Shown: positions 29,401 through 38,400 of the stretch, piece by piece | How the letters are laid out: each line of letters starts with the position of its first letter | Numbering within the stretch: the stretch's first letter is position 1 | Assembly: GCA_958299035.1 (NCBI GenBank) | Contig: CATQJL010000001.1 | Span: 105,347,661-105,411,660, forward strand | Direction: 5' to 3' | Length of the DNA stretch: 64,000 nt | From: Cylicocyclus nassatus | Lineage: Eukaryota; Nematoda; Chromadorea; Rhabditida; Strongylidae | Made by a program: the position numbers and the translations under genes | Notes under the pieces: generated by a model | Seen by the model: only the letters and a program-made list of their open reading frames with translations | What the model was told of the DNA's origin: nothing | The model's database searches: none

Positions 29401-32400
29401 GTTTTTCATGTCCTCGCCTCGCCTCCATGTTCGCCTGTTTGTGGTGTTGTGTTCGTATTAACAATGTACGTCTATCTGCTTTAGGTTATGCGTTTGAAGG
29501 ATCGTCACAAGCTCAGGAGTGCCTTTAAGGTGTGGTGTCGTATTCGTCGTTGTCCTTTCTGTTACTTTTTGTGCATTTGGATTACTGGAGACATCAGCAC
29601 TCAGAGCTGTAAATTCAAAACTTTCTTTTCGTATTACTAAAATTATAAATTACAACTGGCCCGATTTTATCAACATACTCCTCACAAAGAGAAAAGTTCT
29701 TTGTACGAAGCATGATACCAATTCTTTTTTGAGTAAAAGTTCGGTTTTGACTTGGTCCTTTTAGAAAATCACGTCATTTTTGAACGAAAATCTCGCCAGA
29801 ATCCGGACATGGTTTCCTCCAATTAACACGCTCAAAAATCCATCTGCAAAAGTTTTAAGACTTCAAAAAGTTAGAAGTGTGGAATCAATCGCAACTTTTG
29901 ATCTACAGCATTCTGATTAGTAACGAATATCGCTGACCAATTATAATCAAGTTAACCTGATTTCAAATGCATTTCATGCACTAGTACTAGAATGAGATGA
30001 GTACACATAGCTGACAGCACCTTTTTGCATAAGTTGAGAATTGTAAACCTTTAGATTAGTCTGCATGGCAATTCACGCAGCAATGCGTTTCAAGCGGGTG
30101 CGTTAGATAGTCACATTATCCCTACAGACTGTGTGATTCACTCTAAAGGCTAAAAATTATGTTAAAAAATTGTGTACCCTTTAAAAGCTGATGAAAACGA
30201 GACCACATAATCTTCACCTTTATAAGCCGCACCCAAAAGGCGCTGCTCGCAAGAGTAGCCGACCGCAACGCAGATGGAGTCGTAAAGCGGTCACTATACA
30301 GCACTTCGTGTTACTCAGAGTTCTTTGAAATATGGCTGGATGGGCAGGGCATTAAATACCAATACCAAAAACTGCACAGTAGCCTATCAGGATTCACCTC
30401 TTTTTGCCATGAACCTCCTGCCCCTGCCTGCATTGCCCTCAGGGTGCGGCTTATCTGCAAAGTTTGCGTTAAATCATACCAATCCATGCTCTTACACTTT
30501 TCCATGGCCGTTGCTAACTTAGACGCTTATTTCGATTACGCTACATTAATTTTCCAAATCTACAGTACGAACGTCCCATGCTGTATCTCAATGATGGCTA
30601 TAAAAAAAATGTAAGTTTTGGTGGCCGTTTCGAACGTAATCGCTCCTGTCCCGTAAACCATTCACGTTCCCTTCGACGCACTAGTGTTTCGAACGATGCC
30701 TGGCCTCTCCGACTTTCTCATAACATAGATCTTTGCTAAATGTGTTTTATGCAGTGACTGTGCCACTCGTGTGCGAGAATCCTGTCTGTCATGGATTGAA
30801 CCGAGCGGTAGCACTTTGTTATTCTATGGAACAGTTAGGCAAAGCTACACTGGAAGGCGCCTCTGTTTCGATAGCGATAGTGGTGTGATATTAGTACGCA
30901 AGAGAAGCGATGTCAGTAGCTCAGAATGTGTGAGCGGCGGCGGTAAATCTAGTTTTTCTGATTTCTGACTCATCTTAGAGTCATATATACTGTTCTTTGC
31001 TATGAGTATCGTAGAGTTTTCGTAGAACCAGCATGTTAGAATACATCTGTGACACGCAAGTAGATCTTACCGTGATATTGCGGAGACAAAGAGTGAAGTA
31101 GCCCAGTAGTGGGTATCTCACTTTTTAATGAAAAGGTTCTACGTTGAAGCTGAGTTTGGAGCCCCTGTCAGCGCCGTTCCAACGGCGCTCCACCGCCGTG
31201 CCAGAACTGTGCCGGCAAGCTCTTCATCAGCTCGTAGTACGCTCAGAAGGATGGTGGGTGCGACGCTGGCACGGCGGTGGAGCGACGCTGGACCCGCGCT
31301 GGAATGCCGTCGGCGCTGTACGGCGATTCTAAGCGACCTGCTACTTTTGACTTAACCTAGCATGTCTTACAGGCAAATCTGTCTAGATTACGATTGTGCT
31401 TCAGAGAAAAGAGCGCTTACAGTCATTGCAACAGCTGATGAAATCTTCATATATAGATGTTTACAAAGAGCTTTAGTAGGGAAATTATGAAAGTCATTCA
31501 AATAGCTGATCAATGTAGTTTAATTTTTTTTTGCATTACCGTATATCACTGATCACAAATGGAAGCTAAAGACGCGGGTTTTTCAAGTTTCTGAGAATTC
31601 TTCTGGTCGCTCTGAAAACGAGCTTTGTACGATTTTGCGATGTGTGCTGGCAAGCGAAGCTTTGCTTGGCATGTATGCATTGAGCGCTGTCAAGCCGTGC
31701 AGAGCGGAGTGCTAGTCGTACACGAGCGGCACAATCACTGAGATGAATGGCTCTGGTGGCACGAGAACGTACAGGAGGTGACTGATTGATGTTGGCAAGT
31801 GTTTTAGACGGAGCATCCGCAACAGCAACTTTCACAAGCTTGGAAAAAAGTCGTCTCCACGCAGCGAAAACGTGCAGTGGTTGCGTGCTTCCGTATGGTG
31901 CCATTGTATGGGATACCAAGGTAATGCGAGTGTCAGAGTCGGTTTACGAAGCATGGCTACGTATGCTTGGTGTATAGGCGTGTTTGTACGTTATGCATGG
32001 TGAAATCCGTTTGAATGTAGTGTTTTGCATGTGACACAAGTCCAGGCTGCGTCTAGAGTCACTCGTGCCAGCACCGTGCCAGCGCCCCGGAATAGTGCCG
32101 GCTAGTCCGGTCGATGCTTTCCCGTCAGCTCCGGCACGGCACTGGCACTGGGTTGACACAGCGTAAGCGCACAGAAGGCTCTCGACGCAGTCTTGCATCA
32201 TAGCGGCAAAGTGTGATCAGGGCGCGTTTATGATCATAGTTAATTATCCTACATACCTTTTCTTGTACCTTCCCAACGAAGAGAAATGCAGCTTTACTGC
32301 CACCCTCCTCCCCGTCTGTTGTAATGCTGTTGTTGGTAGGTGACAAGTCGTTTGGAAAAGGAAGATAAATGGAAGAAGGTATTGACACTACAGCGTAAAA

Positions 32401-35400
32401 GAATGGCCATATCGCTTATAACGGCCTCACATCTCTATAGGGTCGAAAGGTAAGGAAACGAAGCGTATGAGCTAATCCAAGAGCTTGTCTGGAGTGATTT
32501 GTGGATCGAACGTCGTCGTCACGTCTTCTGAGTGTTGTGGCCATCAATATGTTAAGGAATCTTTTTGTGTATTTTGCACAAATAGGGATCCTGAGACTTT
32601 ACCTTTTTCTTCTATTTCCCCGCTGTATAAAGTTTTTCCCTTCGTTTGAAGCCCAACGAGAACTGGTCTCCATTGCAGCACTACCTTTCTTTTTTCCGTC
32701 TTACCTCTTTTTTTGCATTGCAAATGGATTTGCTCCACATTTTCGTGTACAGTCATCTTTGATTATCTGAGGTACCTGATGTTTGCCTTCAAAAATCTGT
32801 CTCTACTGACTTAAGAAGAATTTTATTATCCGCATGTGCTTTGCCATTTTCTAAATTTTCAGCTTAACCTTCTTTTTGGTGAAGTGCTGTGGTATCTAAC
32901 ACTTTCTTTCGTTTTCAAAGCTTTTTTCCCAGCAAGTTTGTCTTGATAACTCCAGAATATTCAGACATCGTGGCATCAACTTCTTTTTGCCAGCATTCTC
33001 CCACTTATGGCTACAAGAGGAAGATGTGGGACAGGATAAGCTGATTGCGGATCTGGTGGTAGGCTTATCCAAATTTCCTTTTGAAGATTCAAATTTTATT
33101 GGGCTTTCATATAAGCAGCTTTCGTTAATTTTTGTGGCTTTTCGCTTTTCTGTATAGTCTCCAAAAAAATGAAAGACAGTAAAATCAACGCAGTGTTTTT
33201 AAAATCCCATTTATCGTCGCTTGACATGATTTTAGGCCGGAACGGAAGAGGAAGACACACCTCGTATTGAACTTGTGCTAGAAGAAGGTGTTCTGGTACA
33301 GGAGGAAAGTAAAGAGAATGAGTAAGTCATCAAAGCTTCTATAATATCCCCTTGTTCTAAGTTTACTCTTTGAAGGTGTCCTGATCCACTGAAACAGTTG
33401 ATCTGTTGCTTCCAACGTGCTGCCACAAGTGAGGAGAGTCAAGCACAAACCATTCACGACGACTCTTTGTGAGTATTCGATATAAAAGTGGCACCTTTAT
33501 CATAAAAAAGTTCCGAACACAGCTCAGAAAGCAGCTCAAATTTTCCATTAAAGCGGCAAGCAGCGCGTGCAAGCTCATCCAAAAGAATTCGATTTTATTT
33601 TATTGTTTGTTGTTTGTCTTGAAGCTAAAATTCTACCTGATAGTGTTTTATAGCATAAAGATGATGAGTGAGGAGTTTTGAGGATCTTCTTGACTTATTG
33701 CGCTAATTTTCTGGGCTGCAAAATTTTACCGTAATCCCAGGTGAATCCCTAACCATAAAGTGAACGTCATATCCGCAAAGGACCTGAATATCACAAAATA
33801 TGATTTTTCTTGCCTTGAATGCATAAGTCTATCTCTTACATAATTTGAAATGAAGGTCATTTTTTGTCCAGCAGTTCAATAAATTCAGTAGAAGAGGCAT
33901 AACATAGAAGACATGACATAGAAGGATGATTACAAAATATGTGATATGAATAGTATGAATATGCTCAGGTACATACGTTTCGCTGACGTTATGGCTCAAT
34001 CTATCCATATTGAGGAAGAGGACGACGATGAAGATGCGGAGATAGATCAGGCGGTAAGAATCGGTATTTTGTATGACTGTAGTATATACTCATGACTGAA
34101 TGCCTTTGTTTTGTGGCTAAAATTCATCTTTCAGGAGAAAGAAGAGCAATCGCAAACCCTTCGTGCCGAACAAGGAGTTCTTGCCGATCGTGGAGCAGCC
34201 ATCATGTGTTTGATGTACTTGTCGGCTAGCAATGGTGAACCGAATGAGATGGTGGCAAAAACTCTTGAACTTGGCATTCATCTACTATCTGGAGGAAATG
34301 TGGATATCCAGCGGGTACGATAAATTTTTTCTTGGAAAATCATCGATATAGTGAAAATCCTCACTTTCAGTTGTTGATCGAGTATCTCCAACTGAAGAAA
34401 GACGTTCGATTCTTCACATCATTAGCTGGGCTGATGAACAAATGTTCAGTACTGAACCTAGAGATGTTTGAGCGTCAGATAAAGGTAAACTTCAACTTCT
34501 TTTTCTCCCATGAAAACCGACCTTTAAACTACTGATTCCAGGCTGAAGGACTGGGAATGGGAGCAGAACTGGCATCTGGTGATAATCAAAATCTCAACGA
34601 TGCCGAGTTCACCTGCTCGCTGTTCCGATTCTTACAGCTGACCTGCGAGGGCCATAACCTTGGTAACTTGCATAAGTGATTTTTTTGGGATTGAAGGTTG
34701 GTACGGCTACACGGCTACATTCCAGATTTCCAAAACTATCTTCGCACACAACCTGGGCATACCACCAGTGTCAACCTTATCAACTGCACTGTCGATTACC
34801 TTCTAAGGCTACAGGAATCTGTTATGGACTTTTATTGGCATTATTCTAGCAAGGTTTGCCCGTTTGCTATTTTCGTTGTGCATTTAAACGCTGCATGTCC
34901 GAAATTTGAGTGATGAGGAGCACATATTTTTCATCCGAAAATCTCCGTTTGATCTTGTCATGGAATGCTAGTGAATTTTACTTCAGGAGGTAATCGACGA
35001 AGGTGGTAAGGAATATTTCCTCAGAGCAATCCAAGTCTGCAGTCAAGTGTTCAATACCCTAACCGAAAGCATTCAGGTTTGTCACACTGGAACCTAGGCA
35101 CACAATTTGAAAGTAAAATAATCATAACTCGAACTATAAGTCATGATTGAGTGATAAATGGGCGGTTAGCCGAAGAGGCGGAGCTAGCCCTTAACATGAA
35201 CTTTCTTGAGTTTTCCTATCATTATCTAGTAAGAAAAATTGCTATTTTTATTAATAGCTAATGTTCAACCTTTTCTTAAATGATCCAACCCGAACTGTAC
35301 ACTTTGTAGGGACCATGTGTCGGTAATCAAATGACGTTGGCGAATTCCCGTTTGTGGGATGCCATCAATGGTTTCTTCTTCCTGTTCGCTCATATGATGG

Positions 35401-38400
35401 AAAAACTTTACCGAAATTCTACCCAACTAGAACTTTTACGAGAGTTCCTCAACTTACAAAAGGATATGATCGTGCTGATGCTGTCTATGCTGGAAGGTTG
35501 GATCTTTAACTCCATTTCAAGCCATGGATTCAATTCATTCTTACCCCTGAAGGAAACGTACTAAATGGACCGATTGGAAAACAAATGGTGGACGCATTGG
35601 TGGAATCTCAACCGTCCGTAGAGAAAATTTTGAAGTTTTCGGATATGTTCTTGAAACTGAAGGATCTCACAACATCGCAGGCGTTCCAGGTTTGTCCACA
35701 CTCACAGCGCAATAATATAATCACAGGAGAGATGATTTAGGACTTTGATACAAATCGCGATGGATGGATCAGTCCAAAAGAGTTCCAGAGAGCCATGGAG
35801 AGTCAGAAGATGTATACTGTGTATGTTATTTTTATCTCATTGTCACCAGTTGGGTTACCTCAACAATTTATCTCCTTTTACAGTGAAGATATCACGTATC
35901 TGATGATGTGCACCGATGTGAACAACGATGGAAAGGTGGATTATATGGAGTTCACCGAAAGATTCCATAATCCTGCTCGAGAAATCGGTTTCAACTTGGC
36001 TGTGCTGCTGACGAACCTCAAAGAGCACATCACTAACGATCCTAGATTGGAAAAAATCATTGAGAAGGTGCGGTGGCTAGAATTGTAGACTTATGCAAAC
36101 GGTTATCGAATTTTTAGGCTCAAACATTACTGGAATACTTTGATCCATTTCTTGGAAGAATTGAGATTATGGGTTCAAGCAAACGTGTCGAGAAAATCTA
36201 CTTCGAAATCCAGGAGTCCTGGCTGGAACAATGGGGCAAACAGCAGATTCGGTAAGGTTTTACCTGCACATCTTATGGAAGTACGACACGAGAATCTGGT
36301 TATGGTGTAAAACCAATTGAGACTAAATTTTACATAAAAAGCTTTTGCGCGAGATTCGTTCTATGTGGTTCCATGGCTTCTCTTATGCCATCCTTCTGCC
36401 AGCCCCGTGCCGGAACCTGCGTGGACGCGCCTCCGTATTGATTGGCCGCGCTCCAGCATGGCGCCAGCACGGCGCTGAAACAGCGATGGCACGAACAACT
36501 CTGATTGCAGCCTAATTAGGCCTAAGTAATCAAACTAGTTAAACTAATCGAACTAATAATTAAGGCTAATAGTTGAAACTATTAATTAAACTAAAAAAAT
36601 CAAAAGATGATCAAACTCATACGTAGCGCCTATCTCTAATTCATAGAAGACGCATGTGAGATTCACCATCTATGATAAAGTTATGACATAAATATCAGAA
36701 TTCTTTCAAGAGACATCAATGTACCCATATTATTTTCATATGCAGTTTCTGTTACGTTCGTTTTATTCTCACCTCATCCCAAACAATTTCAGCGACTCAA
36801 AGAATTCTTTCCTTTTCAACGTGCTGCAGGATGATGGCGGTGATCAAGGCAAACTTGAAGCTTTCATCAATTTCTGTGAAGTGAGTAAAATTTTGCGTAG
36901 ATGCTAATTGATAATCAATCCACCATAGGACACGATCTTTGAAATGCAACATGCGGCAGAAATCTCTTCTGGTGATAGTGATTCAAAAGTAGAAAGAGCT
37001 TTGAAGCAGAGAGACTACTTCTTGCAGCAGACCAGCACGAGAGAGTGAGTGGAATGTTCGAAGGCAAAACGATTTTTTACGAACTGTGAAAATGTTCAGG
37101 CAAATCTCCGAAACATTCAAAAGCGGCTATCGCTATGGACTTACAGCAGCTTCGGCATTACGCCCTGAAAATGTGAAACAGGCGATAAAAAGTCTCAGCG
37201 CAAAAGCAAAGTGAGTTTATTTACCTTTGGTTTGCTGGGGTTTTAGGTTTCAAAAATGCTCTTGAATTTCAGACAAATGACATGGATGCAGTTAATATGG
37301 GCAATTCTTGTGCTCACATACCACCTTGGAAAAGGACTGGGATACTGTACTTACTTGCTGCTGATGACATTGTTCCGATTCGCCTACTATCTGACCACTC
37401 CAGAAAAGGAAGATGACGGCCATAAAGATGAAGCAAATGAGTAAGTTAGCTCCAGCATATAGTTGGGATATTGCAATATCATCCGTTTTATCAATGCAGC
37501 ATGATTACTGGCAATCGCAAGTTTATTCTGAACCCTTGCCCAGTACCGTAACCGATGACTCTGGTCGGAGAAATACGGTCTGGGCGAGAGTTCAAAGTGA
37601 CTTTTCAGATCAAGAGTACATGCTTAAAACTGCGATCGGGCGATCATTAGGATTCTTGAAGACAGTGGCACAGTAAATCCTGGACCTGTAGTTTTTTCAC
37701 TTACCTGGAGTAATTCTAATTCCGAAAATCCACCCTGAAGAGCGCGAAAATGACGAAAACAAGCATTTACCGAGGCCGTCCATTTTAAATTTGAACGAGA
37801 GGAACGCTTCACGCCATGGTTAGAGACATAGAGTCGTTTGGGACCTCCATGTTCATAGTATGGCGGCATGCCGCCTCTGACGGTTGAGAGATATCGCAAG
37901 CTCGTCCGAGCTTTTGTAAGAATGGCTTGCGCGCACGGGTTTACAGCCAATTTTCTAGGCAGGGGCAGCACGTGTGCGCTCGGACCTCTCCGTCCTCATG
38001 TTTGGGATATAACCTTCCATATAAGAATTTTGAGCTGTTTGGTTCTGCCGAGCTATATGCCTTTAATCAGTATGCAAGCATTAGGCGACATATTAACTAA
38101 TATCTCTTAGTTTCCGATTACGATCGCCTTCATACAATCAACCGATCTTACCGGAATTCCATCACACCCGAGTAGGAGTGGATGCATTTGGCTTGGCTGC
38201 GGAGCAACTACCGACGGGAAATCATGTGGCCCCTGATATACCGCAAATCATTACCGAGGATACAGCCAGTTCGGAAGAGCCAACCACCACATCTCCAACG
38301 ATGCCGGCTTCGCATCCTCCATCACCGCATGGTAGCGTTCATAAGGCAGCGAGGTAGGAGCTTGTGATGCCCATGTTCGAGAGTGCGCATTATGAAGTCA

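Noticed and set aside
31128..32388. Several frames of 60-117 codons on both strands in intron 98
   Set aside because: They fall on the GC-rich palindromic repeats, whose symmetry leaves frames open on both strands.
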